From: Candidatus Hinthialibacteria bacterium OLB16
GTDB taxonomy: Bacteria > Hinthialibacterota > Hinthialibacteria > OLB16
Direction: 5' to 3'
Assembly: GCA_001567115.1 (NCBI GenBank)
Contig: LMZT01000121.1
Span: 1 to 51,651 of the forward strand
Length of the DNA stretch: 51,651 bases
Position 1 is the first letter of the stretch. Each line of letters starts with the position of its first letter. Shown here piece by piece: positions 16,557 to 25,359 of this stretch. Position numbers and translations under genes: made by a program. A model generated the notes under the pieces. It saw only the letters and a list, made by a program, of their open reading frames with translations, was not told where the DNA came from and searched no databases.

Positions 16557-19500
16557 TTACCTCAGATCCTGATGGTACTCCTGCAGGGACCGAACCTCAT
16601 GATCCCCCTGCCGGATGGCGGCGATGCCGCGCACTGTCGCCACGGCCGCGGCCGAGGTGGTGATGTAGGGAATGCGGTGCTTGACTGCGGCCTGGCGGAT
16701 GTAGGAGTCATTCTGGGTCGATAATTTCCCTTCGGGTGTATTGATCACCAGCTGAACCTCTCCATTTTTCATCGTATCGACCAGGTCCGGGCGCTGCTCG
16801 AAGATTTTATTCACCATCTCCGAAGGAATCCCCTGCTGTTTCAGAAATTCATGGGTTCCACGTGTGGCCTTGATTTTGAATCCAAGCGAGACCAGCTGGT
16901 TGGCCACCTCAATCATCTTTGGTTTTTCCTGGTCGCTGACTGTGATCAGCACAGTCCCTTCGGTGGGAAGCTTCTGCTGGGCAGCCTGTTCGGCTTTGTA
17001 AAAGGCCATCCCAAAAGAATCCGCCATGCCGAGAACTTCCCCGGTCGAACGCATCTCGGGGCCAAGGACCGGATCGACTTCCGGAAACATGTAAAATGGG
17101 AACACCGCCTCTTTCACTCCATAATGCGGCAAGGGGCGGTTCTTGAGGTTGAATTCGGAGAGTTTCTTCCCAAGCATGATCTGTGTCGCAATGCGTGCCA
17201 TTGAGATATTGCAGACCTTCGAGACCAGCGGCACTGTCCGTGAGGCGCGTGGATTGGCTTCGAGTATATGTACCACATCCTTGCAGATGGCATACTGGAT
17301 ATTCATCAGGCCGACAACTTTCAGCTCGATGGCGATTCTCCGGGTGTATTCGCAGATTGTTTCGATATGGCAGGGAGGAATGCTGATCGGAGGGATGCTG
17401 CAGGCGGAGTCCCCCGAATGAACACCGGCCAGCTCGATATGCTCCATCACAGTGGGGACAAAGGCATCCTCGCCATCCGCGATGGCATCCGCTTCGCATT
17501 CGATGGCATCCTCGAGGAACTTGTCGATGAGGATCGGCCGTTCCGGAGTCACAACCACCGCATTGGCGACATACTCACGCAGCATGGATTCATCATAAAC
17601 CACTTCCATGCCACGCCCGCCCAGCACATAAGAGGGGCGGACCATCAGGGGGTAGCCGATGCTTCCGGCGACCTCCAGGGCTTCTTCGATCGATGCAGCC
17701 ATGCCGCTGGGGGCCTGAGGGATCCCGAGTTTCTGGATCACCTGGCGGAAGCGGTCACGGTCTTCGGCCAGATCGATGGTGTCAACCGATGTCCCCAGGA
17801 TCCGCACCCCTGCAGCTTCAAGGTCGCGTGCGATATTGAGGGGCGTCTGGCCGCCGAACTGGACAATCATCCCTTCAGGTTTTTCTTTCTGGTAGATGCT
17901 GAGGACATCCTCAACAGTCAGAGGTTCGAAATAAAGTTTGTTGGATGTGTCGTAATCCGTGGAGACAGTTTCGGGATTGCAGTTGACCATGATCGACTCG
18001 ATGCCTTCGTCGCGAAGGGCAAAGGCTGCATGAACACAGCAGTAATCGAATTCGATCCCCTGCCCGATGCGGTTCGGGCCGCCTCCCAGCACCATGACCT
18101 TGCGATTCGGGCTGACCGGCACACTGTCGGGAGCATTGTAAGTTGAAAAATAATAGGCTGCGTTTTCCACCCCGCTGACAGGCACTGCTTCCCAGGCTTC
18201 CTCCAGCCCCGATCCGGAACGGCGTGAGCGGAGGGAAGGCTCTGGAACCTTGAGGAGTCCCGCCAGGTAACGGTCCGAGAAGCCATCCCGTTTGCACTGG
18301 GCAAGCATGTCTTCCGGGATGTCTTTGCCCCTGTATGTGAGAACTTTCTCCTCAAGCTCGACCAGCTCCTTCATCTGCTCGAGGAACCAGGCCTTGATAT
18401 GGGTCAGGCGGTGCAGATCCTCGATGGTTGCCCCTTTGCGCAGCGCCTCATAGAGAATGAATTGGCGTTCGCTGGTTGGAACCGCCAGCATGTGCATGAG
18501 TTCCTGGAGAGACTTTTTGTTGAAATCCTTTGCGAACCCCAGCCCATACCGCCCATTTTCCAGTGAGCGGATGGCCTTGTGAAAAGCCTCTTTGTAGTTC
18601 TTCCCGATGCTCATGACCTCACCGACTGCCCGCATCTGGGTTCCCAGCTTGTCTTCAACCCCTTTGAACTTTTCGAAAGCCCAGCGGCAGAACTTGACCA
18701 CCACGTAATCTCCCGAGGGTGAATACTTGTCGAGTGTTCCATCCCGCCAGTAAGGGATTTCATCCAGCGTCAGGCCACCAGCAAGCAGTGAAGAAACCAG
18801 CGCGATCGGGAAGCCGGTGGCTTTGGATGCCAGCGCCGAAGAGCGTGAGGTGCGCGGGTTGATCTCGATCACCACCACACGGTCGGTCACCGGATCATGG
18901 GCAAACTGGACATTGGTTCCACCGATGACCTGGATGGCTTCGACAATCGCATACGAGTATTTCTGCAGGCGCTGCTGCAGCTCCGGCGAAATTGTGAGCA
19001 TCGGCGCCACACAGTAGGAATCACCGGTATGGATTCCCATCGCATCGACATTCTCGATAAAACAGACTGTGATCATCTGGTTCTTTGAATCCCGAACGAC
19101 TTCGAGTTCCAGCTCTTCCCAGCCCAGCACAGACTCTTCCACCAGGATCTGGCCCACCAGGCTGGATGAAAGGCCGCGCGCAGCGATGGTCCGCAGTTCC
19201 TCGAGGTTATAAACCAGCCCTCCGCCGGTGCCGCCCATCGTGTATGCGGGCCGGATCACCACCGGATATCCCAGCCCTTCGGCGATCTTCTCGGCCTCTT
19301 CAATGGTGGTGGCGATTTCGCTCCTGGGCATTTCGATTCCCAGGCGGGTCATGGTGTCTTTGAAAGCCTGGCGATCCTCGCCCCGTTCGATGGCATCCAC
19401 CTGAACTCCAATTACCTTGACCTCATAACGGTCCAGGACACCGGCGCGATACAGTTCGGAAGCCAGATTCAGGGCACTCTGCCCCCCCAGGTTCGGAAGC

Positions 19501-19757
19501 AGCGCATCCGGGCGCTCTTTGGCGATAATCCTCGTGATCGTTTCGACAGTGAGTGGTTCGATATAGGTGAAATCCGCCATCTCCGGGTCAGTCATGATGG
19601 TGGCTGGATTCGAGTTGACAAGCACAATTTCATACCCCAGTTTCCGCAAAGCTTTGCAGGCCTGGGTTCCGGAATAATCAAATTCACAGGCCTGGCCGAT
19701 TACAATCGGACCAGACCCGATAATCATCACTTTGCGGATATCAGTACGGCGCGGCAT
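16557..19757 (-). CDS. carB: Carbamoyl-phosphate synthase large subunit
   Basis: A 1,066-residue, full-length CarB that makes carbamoyl phosphate from bicarbonate, ammonia and two ATP for pyrimidine and arginine synthesis. Two homologous ATP-grasp halves are present: the first starts [20 protein letters not shown], the second [21 protein letters not shown]. Each carries a NPRxSRS/T metal-binding motif ([12 protein letters not shown] and [12 protein letters not shown]). The C-terminal MGS-like allosteric domain (about 935-1066) includes [13 protein letters not shown]. carA is not in the window. The gene converges on the O-antigen-ligase gene with 3 nt between stops. It has its own promoter at 19788-19815. 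Confidence 0.97.
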   Translation of the reverse strand: [1066 protein letters not shown]

Positions 19758-19787
19758 AAAGGCAAATCCCCTTTCGGTAAAAACGGC

Positions 19788-19815
19788 ATTCTAGTCTAAT
19801 TATGAGTTTTGACAA
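19788..19815 (-). promoter_or_regulatory. carB promoter
   Basis: On the minus strand, TTGTCA (complement of 19810-19815), a 16-nt spacer and TAGAAT (complement of 19788-19793) lie about 30 nt before the carB ATG. Both hexamers match consensus at five of six positions. An AAGGGG ribosome-binding site follows. I saw no PurR- or ArgR-like operator. Confidence 0.55.
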
Positions 19816-19892
19816 TAAACTCCACATCACCTCAACCCGGCTCCAGAACGTGAATTATCCGCAACAATCTGCAATTTTCTGCTGATTGGTCC

Positions 19893-19938
19893 TTTACACA
19901 GCCTGCCGGGATGGGCTATCCTTCTCAATGGGGAAGGA
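19893..19938 (+). promoter_or_regulatory. Promoter and start-site hairpin upstream of 19980
   Basis: TTTACA (19893-19898), an 18-nt spacer and TATCCT (19917-19922) form a fair sigma-70 promoter. A 6-bp inverted repeat TCCTTC (19919-19924) / GAAGGA (19933-19938) lies at the expected transcript start and could be a 5' stabilising hairpin or an operator. Confidence 0.42.
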
Positions 19939-19979
19939 CAGGATGATTGGGGAAATCCTGGGATTGAGGGGGGAAATTC

Positions 19980-20408
19980 ATGAGCCACCAGCCGCGTACA
20001 GCTGTCCAGTACATTCTCATTTTTCTCTGTGTACTTCTGGCGTTTGATCTGGGAATCCGCCTGTTCTCGGGAAGCCCGGTGGAAGCGACACGAATTTCAG
20101 GCCGTGAAACCGATGCCGCCTTTACCTCGCTGTCCTCTGCCAACATGAATCTGTCCCAGTCGAACTTGCGTCTGGCTGCGAGCATCGATCGCTTGAGCAC
20201 CGAACTGCATTCGCTGGATCTGGATAAATGGGCGAAATCGGAAGAGGCTGTTGCCAAGGCCCAGGAAGGCCTTGCGAAATCATCTGAACTGCTTGCCAGC
20301 GCGTTAACTCGCGCATGTGATGTTTTGAAAGCCATGGGTGGAAATGCTCCGCAGGCCGGGGCAGCGGGTGAAAATGAGGAATCCCCGAAGGAGCCGGAAC
20401 AGCAGTAA
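19980..20408 (+). CDS. Small membrane-anchored coiled-coil protein
   Basis: No recognised family. The 142-residue product has one N-terminal transmembrane helix (about 11-29), a predicted helical or coiled-coil region (about 45-115) and an acidic, Pro/Glu-rich tail. A strong ribosome-binding site (GAGGGGGGAA, 19966-19975) supports the ATG. It has its own promoter and is 70 nt upstream of another exported protein, so the two are probably co-transcribed. A structural envelope role is the most one can infer. Confidence 0.6.
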   Translation: MSHQPRTAVQYILIFLCVLLAFDLGIRLFSGSPVEATRISGRETDAAFTSLSSANMNLSQSNLRLAASIDRLSTELHSLDLDKWAKSEEAVAKAQEGLAKSSELLASALTRACDVLKAMGGNAPQAGAAGENEESPKEPEQQ

Positions 20409-20478
20409 TATTTTTCTGCCAGATTTCAGCCCCGGAAGGAAGACCTCCATATTCACAAAGAGGGGTAGGTTGTGTGCC

Positions 20479-21327
20479 ATGGTTTTCAGGTCACGGTTTT
20501 GGTTTCTTTTCTGTCTGGTGACAACATTTTCTGTTGTTGAGGCTTCAGCCGGATTAACGGATTGGTTTCAGGCCATCTGGCCGAAGCAGCCCGGCCCGGA
20601 GGATCCGCATCTCTATCCGGAGGGATCCCTGCTTTATGACTTATGGACCTGCAAAGGTGAGACCGAGATCGGGTGGATTGGAGTCACCCGTCAATTCACC
20701 GATCACGATCCCTATGTGGTGGTGGTCATCCGCAGCGAGTTCCCCGAGCAGTCACGCCTGAATCTGAATATCGGGATGGAACTGCATGCCCCCCGCCACA
20801 AGATGATCATTGCCGCTGACAGAGTGTCTCTCGAGCGGGAACAGGATGTGGCTTTCTTCTATCACCCCGAGGATATGGGGCGTCTTGGCGGATATGGAGA
20901 ATACAAAGCGGTTCTGCTGCTGGATGGGCTGCCCCGTGATGTCATTTCCTTTCGTCTGGACCGCGAAGAAGACCTGATGAAGAAAAAAGAGGAAGAGCGG
21001 ATGCGCAAAGAGGCTCTCTCTGCATTCCGCGAAGGAAGGATGGCTTCTGGAGCGAATGGATCCAATGGTGGAAGCCTGGAAGCCAAAAGCCTTCTGGGTG
21101 ACCCGGATTCCGGACCGGATGTTGTCAAACAGGGGTCCGGTGAAATGCTCGGAAAAGCGCAAGGAACCCCCGAGATCGTGGTTCGCGATCCAGAAGACTG
21201 GTACCGGACCCGCTACGAAAATGAGGAAGGCAAAATCATTCTCTTTCCCAAGAAAGCCCGACGTACCTGGCAGGAGAATGTCACCAGCGATCTGCGCCAC
21301 CGCATCCGTTACTACTCCTTCCTCTGA
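20479..21327 (+). CDS. Exported hypothetical protein
   Basis: No recognised family. The ATG at 20479 is preferred because AGGGGTAGG lies about 10 nt upstream and a clean signal peptide (FWFLFCLVTTFSVVEASA) follows. Frames extending further upstream into the previous gene look spurious. The mature part, about 260 residues, begins with a beta-rich domain containing YPEGSLLYDLWTCKGETEIGW and HAPRHKMIIAADRVSLER. A charged helical stretch (KKKEEERMRKEALSAF) and a low-complexity Gly/Ser segment come next, and it ends WQENVTSDLRHRIRYYSFL. Probably periplasmic and part of the same transcript as the gene at 19980. Confidence 0.6.
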   Translation: MVFRSRFWFLFCLVTTFSVVEASAGLTDWFQAIWPKQPGPEDPHLYPEGSLLYDLWTCKGETEIGWIGVTRQFTDHDPYVVVVIRSEFPEQSRLNLNIGMELHAPRHKMIIAADRVSLEREQDVAFFYHPEDMGRLGGYGEYKAVLLLDGLPRDVISFRLDREEDLMKKKEEERMRKEALSAFREGRMASGANGSNGGSLEAKSLLGDPDSGPDVVKQGSGEMLGKAQGTPEIVVRDPEDWYRTRYENEEGKIILFPKKARRTWQENVTSDLRHRIRYYSFL

Positions 21328-21365
21328 TCGGTTTCCATGAGCCAGGGTATGGCTCGGAAAACCGG

Positions 21366-21390
21366 CCCTGCGGCGCAGGGGATCTTTATT
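21366..21390 (+). terminator. Possible terminator after the exported protein gene
   Basis: CCCTGC (21366-21371) pairs with GCAGGG (21375-21380) across a GGC loop, followed by GATCTTTATT. The stem is stable but the T tract is poor. Confidence 0.35.
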
Positions 21391-21426
21391 GAGTGTGCGG
21401 GCGATCGGTAAGATAGGATCGCTCCC

Positions 21427-22763
21427 ATGCTCCGATTCATCGAGAAATTCACCGGACTTCTGACCGGCCCATTGCCCGCGGGCTGGCCGGGAGTCCGGAT
21501 TTGGATTTCCGTTTTTCATGGGCTGGGCTGTATGCTTCTGGCGGCCTTTGCCTCTCCCGGGATTGCCGCCATCGAATGGATGATGGCGTTTCATCCGGCC
21601 GATTATCCCGGATTGAAAGGGATTTATCGTTTCCTCGCGGAGCTTCAAACCGGCATTCCACCCATCCAGGCAGTCCTCGAGCTGATTGCTTATGACCTGA
21701 CCGGCAGCCTCGCACCGGTGGCCAGCTGGCTGTATCGGGCTGGATTGGCTGGGGTGCACCTGTTATCCCTGCATTGGGTTTGTCGTGGAAAATTCCGCTT
21801 CGTGCTCTGTTCCGGAGCATCCCTGGTTTTCCTCTGGGCCTCCATTCTGATCCATCGCCAGATGCCGGTGAGCTATGATGTCTTTTTCCCACTGCTGGTG
21901 CTGTCGTATCTGACCCTTGCCCCGGCCAGAGAGGATGGCCGGTGTGGGGGATTGCAGTGGAGCACTCCGCGCCTCCTGTCGGCTGGCCTCTGCCTGGCTG
22001 TTCTGGAATTGACCCGGCCATTCGTCATGATCCTTCTCCCGCTGCTGCTTGCCGGCCCATTACTGGCTTTCCGGGCCGCCCGGGATTGGAGGAAGGCGGC
22101 GGTTTTTCTTCTGCCTCTGGTGATTCTGTCCGGGGGATGGCATGTAAAAATGCTGGTCTGCCATGGCCAGTGGGTCTGGACCAACCAGTCGGGATTCAAC
22201 CTGCTGCGTGCCTGGGAATCATTTGGAGTCGATGCTCCCCCATTTGTCGATGAAGAGGGAAATCCCGCCAATCCGAATTTACCGAGGCTGATGAATACCG
22301 GCCATCACACCCAAATGAACCGGGAAGTCCAGCAGGCGGTTTTCCGTGCCATTCTTTCCCGGCCGGGTGAAGCACTGGGCCATGCTTTTAATCGTTTGAA
22401 AATTTTTCTGCGGCCGCGCACCAGCATTTATCATCTCACACCAGTGGAGGGGTTCGGGATTCAGGTTTACCGGGTGTGTGTCTGGTTCAGTGTGGCCTGG
22501 ATGGCGATCCAGGTTCTCAGGCTGGTTTTTTCCTGCGGGGCTGGGAATCTGTGCGCCTGCTTGGCTTGAGGGAGAACCAGCTGGCGCTGTTTTCCCTGTT
22601 ATCCCTTCTCATTCTGGCTCTGGGTGAGGCGGGCGAGGAAGCCAGGCTGATGGTCTCGCTGCTTCCTTTGCTGGGGAGTTTCCCTGTTTTCCAATCCATT
22701 CAGGACAGGATCCCGCCGTGTGGCAAGCAGGCGCCTCCAGGGGATGGAGGCCATGTCGATTGA
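21427..22763 (+). CDS. Polytopic membrane protein, split by a frameshift
   Basis: Multi-pass membrane protein with an ArnT/PMT-like glycosyltransferase feel (large hydrophobic core, long loop with GGWHVKMLVCHGQWVWTNQSGFNLLRAWESFG), but no catalytic signature I can name. As written, the frame stops at 22569 after 380 residues. The next frame continues without a break as FLRGWESVRLLGLRENQLAL and then a strong transmembrane helix, to a stop at 22763. Adding one T to the T6 run at 22526-22531 joins them into a 445-residue protein with about ten helices. The arrangement is what a single-base sequencing error would give. The next gene, cmk, is also frameshifted. Confidence 0.6.
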
Positions 22764-22842
22764 CGCTTTCCTCGGGAAAGTTCATCCTGAATAAGTTGTC
22801 AGAGCGGAAATCATTGAATCGGTTACTCTTTTTCAGGGCATC

Positions 22843-23527
22843 ATGATCGTTGCAATCGATGGGCCGGTGGGTGTTGGAAAAAGCACAGTTGCGGATGCCG
22901 TGGCGCGGCGCCTGGGCCTTCTGCATATCGATACCGGCGCAATGTACCGCGCGCTTGCCTGGAAATGCCTCGAAGAGGATCTGGATCCGGGTGATGAAAA
23001 AGCTCTGTCAGAGCTGGCCCGCAGGACACAGATTCACCTCGAGCCTTCCCCTGGAGGGCCGCGGGTCTTCTGCGATGGGCTTGAAGTCACAGGCCTGATC
23101 CGGACTCCCGAAATCAATGCGCTTGTTTCGAAAGTGTCTGCCTGGCCCGGACTGCGGCAGGTGGTTGTGGAATATCAGAGGCTTCTGGGGCGGCACGGGG
23201 AGTGTCATCATGGAAGGCCGTGATATCGGCACTGTGGTATTCCCTCAGGCAGATGTCAAACTGTACCTCAATGCGGATCTCGAAACCCGGGTCGCGAGGC
23301 GTGCCGCGGAGGATGAATCCCGCGGGCTTCCCTGGTCGAAAGATGAAATCCGGCAATCCATCCTGGAACGGGATGAAGCGGACTCTCACCGGGAGGCCAG
23401 CCCTCTGCGAATCGCCGAAGATGCAATCGAACTGGATACCTCGAACCTGCCTTTTAATGAGGTGGTCGACAAGGTCGTGAAGGTCATCCGCAGCCGGATC
23501 TGCGAGCGGAAAGATTCCCCGGCTTGA
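22843..23527 (+). CDS. cmk: Cytidylate kinase, split by a frameshift
   Basis: Cytidylate kinase phosphorylates CMP and dCMP to the diphosphates and is normally essential. The N-terminal half (22843 to about 23190) has the P-loop GPVGVGKST (residues 7-15), the DTGAMYRAL motif and the inserted CMP-binding domain. The second half, in the next frame, has MEGRDIGTVVFPQADVKLYL, the RRAAEDESRG lid and the RDEADSHREASPL segment. Removing one G near 23187-23190 gives exactly 227 residues, the length of E. coli Cmk. Because cells cannot normally lose this gene, the break is probably a sequencing error. The final codons fall inside a repeat element that begins at 23514. Confidence 0.88.
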
Positions 23528-23730
23528 CCGGGGATCCAGTGGGCAGTGGGTCATTCCCACCCCCCCTGCCGTCATTCCCAACACACAATCCGTCATTCCC
23601 GCGAAAGCGGGAATCCAGAAAATTGCTCGGATGCCATGGATCCCCGCTTTCGCGAGGATGACGATTAGGGGGGCGAGGATGACGTGAAAGAGTGCGGGGG
23701 GTGACGTGAAAGGGAGCGGGGATTACACAA
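23514..23730. repeat. Palindromic intergenic repeat cluster
   Basis: Two 26-nt arms, starting near 23592 and ending near 23663, are imperfect inverted copies (about 23 of 26 positions complementary) around an 18-nt centre. Each arm is itself palindromic (CCCGC GAAA GCGGG in the left arm). A related hairpin, CCCCGG CTTGA CCGGGG, overlaps the cmk stop at about 23517-23533. Further partial copies (GTCATTCCCA at 23571, GCGAGGATGACG at about 23652 and 23674, TGACGTGAAAG twice) follow. Such elements are widespread REP/MITE-like intergenic repeats in bacterial genomes. The cluster could fold as a long cruciform and act as a transcription terminator. Confidence 0.7.
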
Positions 23731-24102
23731 CGCCACGGCCCACTGGCAGAGAGGGTCGGAAGCGCCTGGTGTAGGGGCGACATTCATGGCGCCCGAAAAT
23801 CCCTTTGCGCCCGAAAATCCCTTGGTGCCCCCTCAACCTCGGCCCTTCTCCCACAGGAAGAAGGGAGTGTCTCCTTCCGTATCGGGCATTATTCGCCTGA
23901 ACTTCAGTCTTGGGTGGTGTTTGCTACCCAGGGTTTCTTGCCCTGCCAGAATGGCTCACTGTTGGCGCCAGCAATTCGACAGGCCGCTTCCGATGTTCAA
24001 TGATTTCAAATGGATAGAAAGAGAAAATTAGTTGGCATGAAACTTTCTCTATACCCTGTGTGAGAAGCAGAGACCGATAATGATGGAAAGGAGTGATGTG
24101 CG
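23731..24102. other. Gene-free stretch upstream of the Hsp20 genes
   Basis: No convincing gene. From about 23772 the sequence GTAGGGGCGACATTCATGG and two copies of GCGCCCGAAAATCCC (23790 and 23810) resemble another common intergenic repeat family. The rest up to 24060 is unique, with CTATACC near 24050 as a possible -10 but no matching -35. I found neither a sigma-32-type CTTGAA/CCCCAT pair nor a CIRCE element before the Hsp20 genes. Confidence 0.5.
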
Positions 24103-24564
24103 ATGTTGTTCAGAGAAATGATGCAGGAAGGTGAAAGACTGAGCCGTCAAATGGATCAGCTCTTTCGAAGCGGTTATAACTTTGGCGGATTCCCCCGTTT
24201 CCGCAGTGCATCGCTGCCGGGTCTGTCCGTACGAACCTATCCGCTCATCAACATCCGTGATGAAGGAGAGGCCTACAAGGTTGAGGTCCTGGCACCTGGT
24301 GTGAATCCAGACAGCCTCAATATTACCGCAAACCGTGACAGCCTGACCATCTCGGGGGAAAGGTCGGCGCCCGAAGGTGCCCTCCCCGAGCAACTGAATC
24401 GAGCCGAAAGATCGGCAGGAAAATTCAGCCGTTCGTTCTCTCTGCCCACTGTGGTGGATGTCAACCGTATCGAGGCAGAGTACAAAAATGGCCTTCTCCA
24501 GGTCCATGTACCCAAGGCAGAAGAAGCCAGGCCCAGGTCGATCGCTGTTGCGATCACCAACTGA
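24103..24564 (+). CDS. Small heat shock protein, Hsp20 family
   Basis: A 153-residue alpha-crystallin-domain chaperone that holds unfolding proteins in a refoldable state. The N-terminal arm is Arg/Phe-rich. The crystallin domain (about 45-140) opens YPLINIRDEGEAYKVEVLAPGV, includes SLTISGERSAPEG and ends with the signature AEYKNGLLQVHVPKAEEARPRSI, where the family usually has NGVLxVxxPK. The C-terminal IAV stands in place of the IXI anchor. The ATG follows AAAGGAG about 12 nt upstream. It is paired with a second, diverged Hsp20 gene 41 nt downstream, probably one transcript. Confidence 0.93.
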   Translation: MLFREMMQEGERLSRQMDQLFRSGYNFGGFPRFRSASLPGLSVRTYPLINIRDEGEAYKVEVLAPGVNPDSLNITANRDSLTISGERSAPEGALPEQLNRAERSAGKFSRSFSLPTVVDVNRIEAEYKNGLLQVHVPKAEEARPRSIAVAITN

Positions 24565-24605
24565 GATGGCTGGAGCCGGAGACTCTGATGAAAGGAGATA
24601 AAACG

Positions 24606-25007
24606 ATGGTAAAAAATTGCGCTGAATCAACAGTCCCTGTGGCCGCAAATGCAGAAAGAGCCTCAGAAAGAGAATTTTACTTCTCCCCGAGGGTCGACAT
24701 TTATGAAAGTGAAGAGGGGTTGACCGTCCTGGCGGATGTTCCGGGTGTGACACCTGAGGACCTCAGCATCAAGGTTGAAAATGGTGTCCTGAGCCTCCAT
24801 GCCAAGGCGTCTCATAAAAATGAAGTTCGAGATGCATCCTACCTCTGGAGAGAATTCGGCCATGCCAGCTTCTGCCGTCAGTTCCAGCTGCCGGAAGAAG
24901 TCGATCCGGAGAATATCAAGGCGGAGTTGAAGAATGGAGTATTGACCCTCTTCCTGCCGCGAGCGGAATCGGTCAAACCCAGGCTGATCGAAGTAAAAGT
25001 TTCCTGA
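24606..25007 (+). CDS. Small heat shock protein, Hsp20 family
   Basis: A 133-residue second Hsp20. The ATG at 24606 is preferred over one at 24588, because AAAGGAG (24591-24597) is correctly spaced for 24606 and lies within the reading frame of the longer version. The crystallin domain opens FSPRVDIYESEEGLTVLADVPGV and ends with AELKNGVLTLFLPRAESVKPRLIEVKV, which contains the family NGVLTL-LP signature and an IEV anchor. This class is the HSP15/Hsp18-like branch and differs markedly from the gene before it, so the two may form hetero-oligomers. A terminator follows at 25041. Confidence 0.93.
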   Translation: MVKNCAESTVPVAANAERASEREFYFSPRVDIYESEEGLTVLADVPGVTPEDLSIKVENGVLSLHAKASHKNEVRDASYLWREFGHASFCRQFQLPEEVDPENIKAELKNGVLTLFLPRAESVKPRLIEVKVS

Positions 25008-25040
25008 GTTCAGTCCACCTGATTTGACTGCCACACCCTG

Positions 25041-25080
25041 AAGCCCTCCCTCTCCGAAAAGTGGGAGGGCTTCTCATTTA
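25041..25080 (+). terminator. Intrinsic terminator of the Hsp20 operon
   Basis: A perfect 10-bp stem, AAGCCCTCCC (25041-25050) with GGGAGGGCTT (25063-25072), and a 12-nt loop, followed by the moderately T-rich CTCATTTA. Confidence 0.65.
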
Positions 25081-25119
25081 ATCCCACATCTCGCAGGTGT
25101 CGTGAACCAGCCCAACTTA

Positions 25120-25141
25120 AATAGAGCGAAATTTCTCTATT
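25120..25141. promoter_or_regulatory. Inverted repeat upstream of the PFOR gene
   Basis: AATAGAG (25120-25126) and CTCTATT (25135-25141) form a perfect 7-bp inverted repeat with an 8-nt AT-rich centre, about 120 nt before the PFOR promoter. It could be a regulator-binding site. The rest of 25081-25260 shows nothing I can name. Confidence 0.3.
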
Positions 25142-25263
25142 CATGCAAAATGACTTGTCGGCCAATATCCCACGATGCTGACTGAATATGTTGATTTTAT
25201 TAGCCTTATCCGCACAGGGCAGGGGTCATTAAAGAAAAGACGAGACACCGGTCCGAATCTCCC

Positions 25264-25292
25264 TTGACTTCTATGAATAAGAGTAATACATT
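25264..25292 (+). promoter_or_regulatory. Promoter of the PFOR gene
   Basis: TTGACT (25264-25269), a 17-nt spacer and TACATT (25287-25292), 68 nt before the ATG at 25360. Confidence 0.55.
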
Positions 25293-25359
25293 ACCAATAA
25301 TACTGAGAAGGGGTCAATTTTATCCATCCTAAAATGACAAAAGATTGGAGCCACTCAAT

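Noticed and set aside
17268-18146. Plus-strand frame of 292 codons
   Set aside because: Antisense shadow of carB.
23786-24031. Plus-strand frame starting MAPENPFAPENP
   Set aside because: It translates a direct repeat in the gene-free stretch and has no ribosome-binding site or recognisable domain.
24031-24060. Possible sigma-54 promoter (TTGGCATGAAACTTTCTC) before the Hsp20 genes
   Set aside because: The -24-like TTGGCA is present but the required GC at -12 is absent at the right spacing.
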